A stretch of 64,000 nt of DNA from Dysgonomonas mossii DSM 22836. GTDB lineage: Bacteria; Bacteroidota; Bacteroidia; Bacteroidales; Dysgonomonadaceae. The stretch spans positions 67,584 through 131,583 of the forward strand of contig NZ_GL892008.1 in assembly GCF_000213575.1 (NCBI RefSeq). The letters run 5' to 3'. Positions within the stretch are counted from its first letter, which is position 1; each line of letters begins with the position of its first letter. This document shows positions 1-9,103 of this stretch, piece by piece. Made by a program: the position numbers and the translations under genes. Under the pieces are notes generated by a model. It was given only the letters and a program-made list of their open reading frames with translations, was not told where the DNA came from and made no database searches.

Positions 1-20
1 CCTATTTACTACAGAAGTTA

Positions 21-58
21 CTTAAAAAAATAACCCTAGACTCACAAGAGCCTAGGGT
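21..58 (-). terminator. Rho-independent terminator of the first susCD operon
   Basis: Read on the minus strand, an imperfect hairpin (arms CCCTAGGCTC and GAGTCTAGGG around a 4-base loop, with one mismatch) is followed by a T-rich tract ending in seven T. It lies about 30 bases past the SusD-like stop codon, so it ends the susC-susD transcript. Confidence 0.75.
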
Positions 59-87
59 CATTCTATTAAAATTAGTGTTTGAACAAC

Positions 88-1995
88 TTACTTAGGGCCA
101 TCTCCAAAGTTTGGAGCGCCTTTATCTTGCCATACACGTTCGCTGTTTAGCAACGATGTAGAGATACTTGTTCCTGTAGTAAATCCTTGAGCTTCGTAAG
201 CAGCTTTTGATTTGTTGTACATAAGATCTGTAACAGACGGTGTAGCTATTTCGAAACGTCGTGGTATTTCTGTAGCTTTCGGTTCTGAGAAATCTACCCA
301 TTTGAACAATGAGCTATTTCTTGCAGGTATACCCGAGCGACGCACTACGCTAAACTGATCAGAAGGGAAGAATGTAAGGTGAAGAATCTCCTGTATATAA
401 ACTTTTTCAAGTTTTTCTGCAGTTGTTCCTTCCAGCTTAACTCCAGCATTAGCCATCATCGCATCAATTTCTCCACTTTGTAGATCAATTACCTTTTCAT
501 TAGGGTCATAACCATAAGTTGTACCATAATATGGAATCTTATTCAATGAAGCCAAACGGTTATATTCTTCTACCGAAGCTCTAACTCCTTTATTGTAATA
601 TACTTCAGCCGATTGAGGCAAATCAGCACCCAACAAAGCAAACTCAGCCAAGTAAAGGTTCACCTCTGCAGTAGACATGTACATTCCGTACCAAGGATTA
701 TCATTCGTATCAGTTGGAGGTGTGTCTCCAGGAGCTACCGGAATAGTATAATCTACTCGTCCTCTTACCATTTCCTCATTATACTGAGCAACAGCATTAT
801 ATGTATATTGAGTACCGCTCGCAGAAGTTAATGTATATGGAGTTGTTTTGAAATAACCATCATAAGCACTATTCTGATTTGCATCTAATACTACCGGCAA
901 TCCATAGTAACGTACCCATGGTTCACCCAGACCTTTCCATTTAGAGAATTTCTTCTTACCATCCACTGTAGTATATTCTACATTGGCTGCTATAAAATTA
1001 GGAAGGTCTTTGCCCTGATCGAAGAATGCCTGTACAACTTTAGAATTGTAACCATTTTTCTTATAGAAGAAACGAACACGAGGGTCTTGGTTAGAAAGCA
1101 TAAAGTCTAAAACGGTTGCCGAAGGACATAAAGAACTACCAAACACCCCATTACCGAAGTGGTATACAAAATCTTTATCATTGTCAGAAATAGCAGTTGT
1201 ACCCTTGTTTAGAATAAAGTTATCACCTGATCCATCAAGTACACCCACCGGGCTTTTAGCTACAGAAGCAGCAATTTCGAGTGCTTTTGCTTTGTTTTGA
1301 GACAATAAGCGAACAGCTATTTTCAAACGTAGAGAGTTTGCCAATTTAGCCCATTTAGCAGCATCACCACTATAGATAAGGTCCTGTTGGCTAAACAATT
1401 TGTTTCTATTCTTTGTAATATCCTGATCGGCAAATGTAGCCATATTTTCCTCCAACTGAGTCAACCAAAGATTATATAAATCTTCTACTTTATCATAATC
1501 AGGAGTAAGGATAATAGGATCTGAATAACGAGCCTTCACAGCATCTTTATAAGGCATATCTCCGTACATATCGGTATCGAATATACCCATATAGATAGTA
1601 AGAACATTCAAAGCAGCCACATGTTGTTTGTAAGTAGCAGCTTCTGTTTCTGATTTTTTAGAAAGAATATATTCTACATCGCGAAGATATTTCAAAACTC
1701 TATATGCCATCTGACCTTGATCTCCAGTAGCTGTAGTCAGATGATAGTTAGAAGAAAATCCTCCGGAAGCAGCACCCAATTGAGCCCACTTAACCATCAT
1801 AGGAGCATTATAGAACCATAAAAGATACCCCGAAGGTTCAAATTTACGTATTCCTTCTGTCAACAAAAAGTTAACATCACCTTGAGCCACCGTTTGAGGG
1901 TCTGTATTGATTGTAGCAAAATCATCTCTACACCCTGATGTAACAAAGGATAAGGCGGCTATAGCTGAAATAAATATAATAGATTTAAATTTCAT
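88..1995 (-). CDS. SusD/RagB-family outer-membrane lipoprotein (SusD-like_2 type)
   Basis: Surface glycan- or nutrient-binding lipoprotein, partner of the SusC-like channel encoded just upstream (18-base gap, same strand). The 635-residue product has a lipoprotein signal with the cysteine at position 22 (TSGC), then the N-terminal NTDPQTV segment typical of the SusD-like_2 branch, and a long helical TPR-like body. Near residues 430-460 it carries the MSTAEVNLYLAEFALLG helix, where this branch usually reads (S)-E-V-x-F-L-x-A-E. No glycoside hydrolase lies beside the pair, so the ligand cannot be inferred. SusD-like_2 proteins often serve peptide, glycoprotein or unknown-ligand uptake. Family assignment is firm; substrate is unknown. 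Confidence 0.9.
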   Translation of the reverse strand: MKFKSIIFISAIAALSFVTSGCRDDFATINTDPQTVAQGDVNFLLTEGIRKFEPSGYLLWFYNAPMMVKWAQLGAASGGFSSNYHLTTATGDQGQMAYRVLKYLRDVEYILSKKSETEAATYKQHVAALNVLTIYMGIFDTDMYGDMPYKDAVKARYSDPIILTPDYDKVEDLYNLWLTQLEENMATFADQDITKNRNKLFSQQDLIYSGDAAKWAKLANSLRLKIAVRLLSQNKAKALEIAASVAKSPVGVLDGSGDNFILNKGTTAISDNDKDFVYHFGNGVFGSSLCPSATVLDFMLSNQDPRVRFFYKKNGYNSKVVQAFFDQGKDLPNFIAANVEYTTVDGKKKFSKWKGLGEPWVRYYGLPVVLDANQNSAYDGYFKTTPYTLTSASGTQYTYNAVAQYNEEMVRGRVDYTIPVAPGDTPPTDTNDNPWYGMYMSTAEVNLYLAEFALLGADLPQSAEVYYNKGVRASVEEYNRLASLNKIPYYGTTYGYDPNEKVIDLQSGEIDAMMANAGVKLEGTTAEKLEKVYIQEILHLTFFPSDQFSVVRRSGIPARNSSLFKWVDFSEPKATEIPRRFEIATPSVTDLMYNKSKAAYEAQGFTTGTSISTSLLNSERVWQDKGAPNFGDGPK

Positions 1996-2013
1996 ATCTG
2001 TACTTTTTAAAAA

Positions 2014-5000
2014 TTAGAATGTGGCTGATATATTCAACATATAACTTGCTGTAAATCCAGCGAAAGAACGATAGCGGAATTCAGCAGCAGATGTACCACG
2101 AAGCCCTTCAGGGTTTTCATGATTAGGCATACTGTTCAATAGGTATCCTAAGTTTCTTCCTGTAATTCCAACCGACAAAGCTCTTGCTCCTAATTTATTC
2201 GCAAAAGTTGTAGGACATGCATAATTGAATGATATCTCGCGAAGTGCTATATAATTCAGCTTCTTGAACCAATCGTCGTTAACCACACCTTGTCCCCAGC
2301 TGTTTCTGAAATAAGTCCACGCTGAAGCATGTACCGGCTCTACCAATCCTCTATCATATAGGTCTTGGAATGTTTCTCCTCCTGCAGCTACAGTATATGT
2401 ACCTCCATTCGGTTGATTGATTACAGTTCCTGCAGGGAAAATACCTTGAGGGATATATCCGTCAGTGTAAGTCATTCCATCAAATTTCGATTGCCAAGAT
2501 ACACCACCATGGCTAGCATCAGAATAAGCTAGAGATGATTCTGTAAATCCGTATGCAGTACCATAACGAGAGTTATAAGATGCTACATAACCACCAAAAC
2601 GCATATCTAAACCTACTCTCAAAGACATTTTCTTGTAACGCAATGTTGTAGAAACTGAACCTAAAAAGTCCGGATTAACAGAACCTATGATTTCTTCTTT
2701 TCCACTACGTTGTGCATAAGCCATACGTCTACCGTTAGACCAAGTTAAAACTTCTAAGCCTGTAGCCTCATCAATTTTAGGTTTAGAGTCTGTCATCAAC
2801 AAACCATATTCAGCACCTACTTTTGCAACTGAACCAACACGGTAGTTACCATAGTTAGTATTTCCTTTAAGGCTAATATAGTCTGCTACATTCTCGTGAA
2901 GAGATACGATCTTATTACGGTTACGTGTATAAGTGAAATCTACTTCCCATTGCCAGTCTTTGCTTTCGATAGGAACAGTGTGAAGAGCTAATTCTAGACC
3001 TGAGTTTTGAATATTACCGGCATTTACTATTTGTCGAGATATACCTGAAACCTCAGGCACAGCAATTGTCATGATCTGATTTTTAGTATTCTCTTTATAG
3101 TATGTCGCATCAATACCTATTCGATTGTTGAAGAAACGCCAATCGATACCTACTTCCCATGCATTCTTACGTTCCGGCTTCAAGTTTTTAGAGATAAGAA
3201 TATCAACACCGTCCTGATTTTCTATCTGTAAAGAGCTTATATATCTGTCTCCCATTACTGTAGTTCTCAAGAAATAAGCATTATTCAAACTATAAGGATC
3301 GGTATCATTACCTACTTGTGCCCATGATGCACGAAGTTTTGCAAACGAAACCCATTCAGGCAAGTCTATCAATTCTGAAAGAATAGCTGAGCCGTTTACT
3401 GACGGATAGAAGTAAGAGAAGTTACCTGTTCCATCAGAGTAAACCAATGAGGAAGACCAGTCGTTACGTCCTGTTACATCTAGATATAATTTGTTTTTCC
3501 AGCTCACTCCAACTTGTCCGGCTACAGAGAACATTCTCTTTGTGCCCAATGTATAAGCCTCAGTTTTAGCTGCTTTTACAGAGTTTTTGATAAAATAAAG
3601 ATCCGGAACAACTAAACCTCCATCTGTACTGGTTGTCATATAGCTCTGCCAGTTGTCATAGTACTCACCACGCAAAAATCCGGTAAAATTGAAATCTGCA
3701 TTTAGAGGCTTATCCCATAATACGCTAGCATTCAAGTTTGTTTGTCTTTTCTTTGTGCTAGTCATAGCGTAGTAACCGTTACCGCCGTCATAAGTTCTAG
3801 CATATCCATAGTTAGGATTCTTTGTTTCACGGTTTGTATAATAGTAATTATAATTACCTTCAGTTTTGAACTTCAACCAATCCAAGATATCAACAGTTAA
3901 TGCTAAGCTTGGACGGATCGATACTTCTTCCTGTGTCGTATTATTCTCATAGATACTCCACCACAAGTCGCGTCCCGGTACATTTCCATATTTATCATCA
4001 TAAGAAGAGTTAGCCAAACCGCCATGTGTTCCTTTATATTTGTCACGATAATAAGAAGGATCATATTCACGCGTAAATGTTCCGCTTGCAAAGTATTCAC
4101 CCACGTTTGGCTGAACATTTTTAGGATTTGATTTTCCAAAGTTTACAGAAGCATCAAGCATTACTTTGTCAGAAATCTTATGAGATGCTTTTGTCAACAA
4201 GGTCAACCTATTGAACTCATTGTTAGGCAATGTTCCTGTTTGATGTCTGTAGGCTAGAGATGTATAAAATGTTGTTTTATCATTACCACCCTGCACTGTA
4301 AGGTTAGAGTTGGTAGTGAAACCCAAATTATACATATCTTTATAGTTATTCTTTATCGCTCTGTAAGTAGTTTCCTCATTATCATATCCAAGGATAGCGC
4401 TTCCGTCAAATCGAGGTCCATATCCCATACCCCAATCATTGAACATAGCCTTTCCATCTCCATTGTATTTAAACTGATGTTGGTTATCCCATCCGTAGTA
4501 ACCACCACTTGAGTTGGTTTTACCATAGTCTACATAACCGGATAAAGCACCTACACCATACACATTTTGAAGATCCGGTTGTTTATACACATGATCTATA
4601 CCAAAAGATTGGTTGAATGTAACACCAAATCCTTTTGTAGCTTTTCCACTTTTTGTAGTGATAACGATCGCACCAAACAAACCTCTAGATCCATAAAGAG
4701 CAGTAGCAGCAGCTCCTTTCAGAACAGACACTGTTTCAAAGTCACTTGGATTTAGATTCTTAAGCTCATTACCCCAGTCGTTAGCGCCTGAACTCCAGTC
4801 AGCGTCGCCTGCGTCTGCATTTGAGTTACTCAAAATAACATTATCCACAACATAAATAGGTCTATTAACTCCATTTAATGTTGGAATACCACGAAGTTGA
4901 ATTTTAGATGATCCAAACATACCGCCGTCAGATCCTGAGATTTCAAGTCCGGCAACTTTACCTTGAAGAGCATCAATCGGATTATTTGAGTTATTCGCTA

Positions 5001-5418
5001 AATCATCCCCTTTCAACTCCGTCATCGCATACCCTAAAGCTTTTGTAGATCTTTTCATACCAAGTGCTGTCACAACAACTTCATCCAGTTGTTGATCGCC
5101 CTCCTGAAGAACTACATCGATGTGCGTTTTTGATCCTACCGGTATTTCTTGCGATTTATACCCTATGAACGAAAACACCAAAACAGAGTTAGACCCTGCT
5201 GATATTTTATAGTTCCCTTCTGTGTCCGTCAAAGTACCAGTAGTAGTACCTTTTACCGCAACACTAGCACCAATAATAGGCTCATTGTTAGCATCTTTTA
5301 CGATACCCGTAACTGTCTGAGCCTGAACAATGGTAAAAGAACAAAATAAAATACTGCACAATAGCAATATTTTGTATATGCCCTTACCAACTTTCCTTTC
5401 CTTTAGGTAATCATTCAT
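2014..5418 (-). CDS. SusC/RagA-family TonB-dependent outer-membrane transporter
   Basis: TonB-driven beta-barrel importer that forms a complex with the SusD-like protein downstream. The 1134-residue protein has a signal peptide ending near Ala33-Gln34, a carboxypeptidase-D-like regulatory domain (about 36-110, with the G-x-V-x-D...P-I-I-G-A-S-V pattern), a DEVVVTALG TonB-box region, a plug domain (about 125-260, including YVVDN and LKGAAATALYGSRG) and a long barrel ending in aromatic-rich strands (final residues NISATF). The only in-frame ATG near the signal peptide is the one used. Its leader is unusually long, because the nearest recognisable promoter is about 440 bases upstream. No sigma/anti-sigma or HTCS gene accompanies it in the window. 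Confidence 0.93.
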   Translation of the reverse strand: MNDYLKERKVGKGIYKILLLCSILFCSFTIVQAQTVTGIVKDANNEPIIGASVAVKGTTTGTLTDTEGNYKISAGSNSVLVFSFIGYKSQEIPVGSKTHIDVVLQEGDQQLDEVVVTALGMKRSTKALGYAMTELKGDDLANNSNNPIDALQGKVAGLEISGSDGGMFGSSKIQLRGIPTLNGVNRPIYVVDNVILSNSNADAGDADWSSGANDWGNELKNLNPSDFETVSVLKGAAATALYGSRGLFGAIVITTKSGKATKGFGVTFNQSFGIDHVYKQPDLQNVYGVGALSGYVDYGKTNSSGGYYGWDNQHQFKYNGDGKAMFNDWGMGYGPRFDGSAILGYDNEETTYRAIKNNYKDMYNLGFTTNSNLTVQGGNDKTTFYTSLAYRHQTGTLPNNEFNRLTLLTKASHKISDKVMLDASVNFGKSNPKNVQPNVGEYFASGTFTREYDPSYYRDKYKGTHGGLANSSYDDKYGNVPGRDLWWSIYENNTTQEEVSIRPSLALTVDILDWLKFKTEGNYNYYYTNRETKNPNYGYARTYDGGNGYYAMTSTKKRQTNLNASVLWDKPLNADFNFTGFLRGEYYDNWQSYMTTSTDGGLVVPDLYFIKNSVKAAKTEAYTLGTKRMFSVAGQVGVSWKNKLYLDVTGRNDWSSSLVYSDGTGNFSYFYPSVNGSAILSELIDLPEWVSFAKLRASWAQVGNDTDPYSLNNAYFLRTTVMGDRYISSLQIENQDGVDILISKNLKPERKNAWEVGIDWRFFNNRIGIDATYYKENTKNQIMTIAVPEVSGISRQIVNAGNIQNSGLELALHTVPIESKDWQWEVDFTYTRNRNKIVSLHENVADYISLKGNTNYGNYRVGSVAKVGAEYGLLMTDSKPKIDEATGLEVLTWSNGRRMAYAQRSGKEEIIGSVNPDFLGSVSTTLRYKKMSLRVGLDMRFGGYVASYNSRYGTAYGFTESSLAYSDASHGGVSWQSKFDGMTYTDGYIPQGIFPAGTVINQPNGGTYTVAAGGETFQDLYDRGLVEPVHASAWTYFRNSWGQGVVNDDWFKKLNYIALREISFNYACPTTFANKLGARALSVGITGRNLGYLLNSMPNHENPEGLRGTSAAEFRYRSFAGFTASYMLNISATF

Positions 5419-5863
5419 AATAAAAAAAATTAAAGTTCCTCACTAATAATAAAGAAGTAATAAAATTGATTGCTCAAAAGCTCTGAGTAAGCCTCTAAAT
5501 AAGCAATACAAAAAGGTTATCCGATTTTATTTCACGAAAACAATTTCACCTACATACTGTTTTCCCATTTCATAAAACAACTAGTTATAATGCTTTCTCG
5601 AGGAATATAAAGCTGTATGTCTCCGATACAACTTATTAAATCCATTCCAGAACACCCCTCCTAAGCCGTCTCTCCAATACTTATTTCTTCATAAAAAACA
5701 ATACAACAGTCAATTATCAAAAATAAAGCATCTTAACATTTTGAGACAATTATTTAAGATCAACTTATAAACACAAAAATAGAAGTTAAATTTCATTAAA
5801 AATGACAAGATTTCGACAAGTTGATAGCACTATATCGACTTCATGTATTGTATAAAAATTAAA

Positions 5864-5895
5864 CAAAATTATCTAAATAAAGTTCAAACAGCAAA
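5864..5895 (-). promoter_or_regulatory. Candidate Bacteroidota promoter for the first susC
   Basis: On the minus strand TTTG (5895-5892) is followed after 20 bp by TAATTTTG (5871-5864), close to the TTTG-N19-TAnnTTTG consensus. A second -7-like box, TATCTTTG, overlaps it at 5899-5892. Either would give a susC leader of about 440-470 bases. Confidence 0.4.
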
Positions 5896-6102
5896 GATAC
5901 ACAAGATTACTCATACATAATACACAAAGTAGGAGGACAACCAAAAATAAAGACAATATCGACATAAGAGAGGCTTGTCTATTAGACGCAATATTAAGAA
6001 TATACAGAAAATAATGTAAGATAATTTAACTATAAACTCTTCACAAAGTAAACAACAGCAAACCACCAAGACAATCAAAATGCATATTTTCAGCAAATAA
6101 AA

Positions 6103-6133
6103 TTTTCATATTAACACGAAAAACATAACTTTG
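6103..6133 (+). promoter_or_regulatory. Candidate asnA promoter
   Basis: TAACTTTG (6126-6133) matches the Bacteroidota -7 element exactly. TTTT (6103-6106) lies 19 bp upstream where TTTG is expected. The transcript would start about 30 bases before the asnA ATG. Confidence 0.5.
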
Positions 6134-6170
6134 CAAATCATTTAATACAAAAACAGGCAAATTAATAAAA

Positions 6171-7208
6171 ATGAGCTATTTAATTAAACCCAAACACTAC
6201 CGTGCCCTCTTAGATTTACAGCAAACAGAGATGGGTATCAAGCAGATTAAAGATTTCTTCCAACAAAATCTATCTTCCGAACTACGCTTAAGAAGGGTTA
6301 CAGCTCCTCTGTTCGTTCTCAAAGGGATGGGCATCAATGATGACCTCAACGGCATAGAAAGAGCTGTAAATTTCCCAATAAAAGATATGGGTGACGAACG
6401 TGCCGAAATAGTTCATTCATTAGCCAAATGGAAACGGTTGACCCTAGCCGACTACAATATAAATGAAGGCTTTGGCATATATACAGACATGAATGCCATC
6501 CGAGCAGACGAAGAGCTGGGCAACTTGCATTCTTTGTATGTAGATCAGTGGGATTGGGAAATGGTTATGTCTCCCGAAAACCGAAACTTAGAATTCTTGA
6601 AACAAATTGTAAACAGAATATATGCAGCACTGGTAAGAACTGAGTATTTAGTATATGAGATATTCCCGGCTATCACTCCTATTTTGCCTTGCAACATAAA
6701 ATTCATACATGCAGAAGAATTACTGCAAAAGTACCCCGACCTCCCTGTAAAAGAGAGAGAAAACAAAATAGCAAAAGAATACGGAGCCGTATTCATCATT
6801 GGTATTGGCGGAGAGCTTAGCAATGGCAAACCACACGACGGACGAGCTCCCGACTATGACGACTGGACTACCAAGTCCGAAAACGGATACAAAGGACTCA
6901 ACGGAGATCTTATCGTATGGAATCCAGTTTTGGAACAAGGCATGGAGCTATCATCGATGGGAATACGTGTAAATAGAGAAGTACTATTGGAGCAACTTGA
7001 AATATCAGGACAGGAATCGAGAAAAGAGCTTTATTTCCACAAGCATTTGCTAAATGGAGAGCTCCCACAATCGATAGGCGGAGGAATAGGACAATCGCGA
7101 CTATGTATGTTCTACCTCAGAAAAGGACATATAGGAGAGATACAAGCCGGACTATGGCCTAAAGAAATGTGCTCTGAAGCACTAAAGCTGGGCATGCCAT
7201 TAATATAG
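6171..7208 (+). CDS. asnA: Aspartate--ammonia ligase (ammonia-dependent asparagine synthetase A)
   Basis: Cytoplasmic enzyme making asparagine from aspartate, ammonia and ATP through an aspartyl-AMP intermediate; related to the catalytic core of class II aminoacyl-tRNA synthetases. The 345-residue length matches the family (about 330-350). Recognisable blocks are the N-terminal helix with QTEMGIKQIKDFF, LRLRRVTAPLFV, the VHSLAKWKR segment, the GIYTDMNAIR and LHSLYVDQWDWE motifs, and the C-terminal SIGGGIGQSRLCMF motif corresponding to class II motif 3. It stands as a single gene between a divergent susC and the nucleoside kinase. Confidence 0.97.
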   Translation: MSYLIKPKHYRALLDLQQTEMGIKQIKDFFQQNLSSELRLRRVTAPLFVLKGMGINDDLNGIERAVNFPIKDMGDERAEIVHSLAKWKRLTLADYNINEGFGIYTDMNAIRADEELGNLHSLYVDQWDWEMVMSPENRNLEFLKQIVNRIYAALVRTEYLVYEIFPAITPILPCNIKFIHAEELLQKYPDLPVKERENKIAKEYGAVFIIGIGGELSNGKPHDGRAPDYDDWTTKSENGYKGLNGDLIVWNPVLEQGMELSSMGIRVNREVLLEQLEISGQESRKELYFHKHLLNGELPQSIGGGIGQSRLCMFYLRKGHIGEIQAGLWPKEMCSEALKLGMPLI

Positions 7209-7230
7209 TTCTGCACAGGCATGTTTTTTT
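7193..7230 (+). terminator. Possible asnA terminator overlapping its stop codon
   Basis: CATGCC (7193-7198) pairs with GGCATG (7218-7223), followed by seven T. The loop is long (19 bases) and the 5' arm lies inside the last codons of asnA, so the call is tentative. Confidence 0.35.
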
Positions 7231-7320
7231 AATAAATATTTTTACTTAACTTTATAATCTGGAGGATGTTTTTTATAACGAAGAACACCCTTCGATATGT
7301 TTATAACTTACATTCAGATT

Positions 7321-8988
7321 ATGGAGAAAAAAGTAACGATTTTTTGTACAAACACAAATACATATCAGGACTTTCCTGCAGGAAGCAACCTCATAAAAAT
7401 ATTGGAAGGCTTTGACGTCAAGTCACAGTCTACCATCGTAAACGCAAAAGTCAATAATAAAACCGAACCTCTCGACTATTGCGTGTATCACAACAAAACG
7501 GTAACCTTCGTAGACCTAACAAGCCCATCGGGCATGCGGGCTTACGTACGTTCGCTTTGCTTTCTGCTGGCAAAAGCTGTTTCTGAAACTTTCCCCGAAG
7601 CTCAGCTTTATATCGAACATCCCATATCATTGGGCTACTTTTGCAGAATCAGTGATCGGGCTACGATCGACGAAAAGGCAATAGAGGCTATAAAAACAAA
7701 AATGCAACAGTATATCGAGGCAGATATGCGCTTCGAAGCCGTTGAGGAAGAAACAGACAAGGTAGTAAAAATGTTCCGAAACAGAGGGTTTGAAGACAAA
7801 GCCCTGCTTCTCGAAAGTTCGGGAGAATTGTATTCTAAGTATTATAGGCTCAACGGGTCGGTCGACTATTTTTACGGATGCCTCGTACCTTCTACAAAAT
7901 ACATTCACCTCTTCGGACTCGAACTCTACAATGATGGCTTGCTGCTACGTGTGCCCAACCGAAGCAACCCGATTGAACTTGAGCCGATTATTTCGCAGGA
8001 GAAAATGTACAATGTATATAAAGAGCATCTCAAGTTTCTGAATATCATCGGGCTCGACAATGTGGGCGATATGAACAAAGCGAATAAGATGGGCACAATG
8101 CCTAATATAATAAAAGTATCGGAGGCCTATCAGGAGAAAAAGATAGCAAACATCGCTACCGAAATAGCAGCACGGGCAAAAGAGGGAGTCAAAGTAGCAC
8201 TTATATCCGGCCCTTCATCGTCGGGAAAAACAACATTCCGAATGCGGCTGGAAGTACAGTTGATGGTTAACCTCTTAAAACCGGTAGGGCTATCGCTCGA
8301 CAATTATTTTGTAGATAGGGAATTAACGCCCTTAGACGAAGATGGGGATTATGACTTCGAATCGTTATATGCGTTAGACATAGCCAAGTTTAACGAAGAC
8401 CTTCAAAAATTACTGAAAGGGGAGGAAATAGATTTACCGACATTCAACTTTACAACGGGAAAACGAGAATACAAAGGAGACAAACTTCTGCTTGAAGAAA
8501 ACTCAATCCTCGTGATCGAAGGTATCCACGGGCTTAACCCCGAACTGACAAGAGATATACCTGAGAACCAAAAATACAAGATATATGTATCTGCCCTTAC
8601 TACTATTTCGCTAGATAATCACAACTGGATACCAACGGCAGATAACCGACTACTACGCAGACTAATACGAGATTATAAATATCGAAACTATTCGGCAATC
8701 GACACTATTTCTCGCTGGCAAAGTGTACGCCGAGGTGAAGATAAATGGATTTTCCCATATCAGGAAAATGCCGATGTAATGTTCAATTCGGCTATGATGT
8801 ATGAGCTGGCAGCCTTGCGCCGTCATGCCGAACCTGTATTGATGCAAGTACCAAACAGTGCCCCTGAATATGCAGAGGCCCATCGACTACTTAAGTTCCT
8901 GAGATACTTCAACTACATCAACGACAAAGAATTACCTCCTACATCTTTATTGAGGGAGTTTCTTGGAGGAAGCAGCTTCAAGTATTAA
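7321..8988 (+). CDS. TGS-domain nucleoside (uridine/cytidine-type) kinase
   Basis: Probable ATP-dependent nucleoside kinase of the phosphoribulokinase/uridine kinase superfamily, in a two-part architecture common in Bacteroidota. The N-terminal ~60 residues resemble a TGS domain, followed to about residue 230 by a region resembling the threonyl-tRNA synthetase second additional domain. The C-terminal kinase has the P-loop GPSSSGKTT (residues 297-305), SLDNYF, and LVIEGIHGLNP as the Walker-B-like strand. An in-frame ATG 24 bases upstream (7297) exists, but MEKKVTIFCTN aligns better with the usual start. The exact substrate of this family is not certain. Confidence 0.88.
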   Translation: MEKKVTIFCTNTNTYQDFPAGSNLIKILEGFDVKSQSTIVNAKVNNKTEPLDYCVYHNKTVTFVDLTSPSGMRAYVRSLCFLLAKAVSETFPEAQLYIEHPISLGYFCRISDRATIDEKAIEAIKTKMQQYIEADMRFEAVEEETDKVVKMFRNRGFEDKALLLESSGELYSKYYRLNGSVDYFYGCLVPSTKYIHLFGLELYNDGLLLRVPNRSNPIELEPIISQEKMYNVYKEHLKFLNIIGLDNVGDMNKANKMGTMPNIIKVSEAYQEKKIANIATEIAARAKEGVKVALISGPSSSGKTTFRMRLEVQLMVNLLKPVGLSLDNYFVDRELTPLDEDGDYDFESLYALDIAKFNEDLQKLLKGEEIDLPTFNFTTGKREYKGDKLLLEENSILVIEGIHGLNPELTRDIPENQKYKIYVSALTTISLDNHNWIPTADNRLLRRLIRDYKYRNYSAIDTISRWQSVRRGEDKWIFPYQENADVMFNSAMMYELAALRRHAEPVLMQVPNSAPEYAEAHRLLKFLRYFNYINDKELPPTSLLREFLGGSSFKY

Positions 8989-9003
8989 GATATAAAATAA
9001 ATG

Positions 9004-9075
9004 GTCGCAAAAGGAAGGCTAGTACTACTTACTTTGTCATTCTGATTGAACACACTCCCTTTTGCGACTATTTTT
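9004..9075. terminator. Long-loop inverted repeat between convergent genes
   Basis: GTCGCAAAAGG (9004-9014) and CCTTTTGCGAC (9058-9068) form a perfect 11-bp inverted repeat, followed on the plus strand by TATTTTTATT. It sits between the nucleoside kinase (plus) and the FtsX permease (minus) and probably ends both transcripts. The 43-base loop is unusual and contains TTTGTCATTCTGA, a motif seen again at 56950. Confidence 0.55.
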
Positions 9076-9103
9076 ATTATCAATACAATACGAATCCTAA
9101 TAT

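Larger units (their letters stand above)
5419..6170. other. Divergent intergenic region between susC and asnA
   Basis: This gap of about 750 bases has no convincing gene. On the minus strand it holds a promoter-like pair (see 5864-5895) and roughly 440 bases of presumed untranslated susC leader. A 31-codon minus-strand reading frame preceded by a GGAGG-like run lies in that leader, but I cannot support it as a gene. On the plus strand it holds the asnA promoter near 6103-6133. A 61-codon minus-strand frame at 5911-6096 is AT-rich noise. Confidence 0.5.

Noticed and set aside
5911-6096. 61-codon minus-strand frame upstream of susC
   Set aside because: Composition follows the AT-rich intergenic DNA, it is very rich in Cys, Ile and Leu, and it overlaps the asnA upstream region; no family resemblance.
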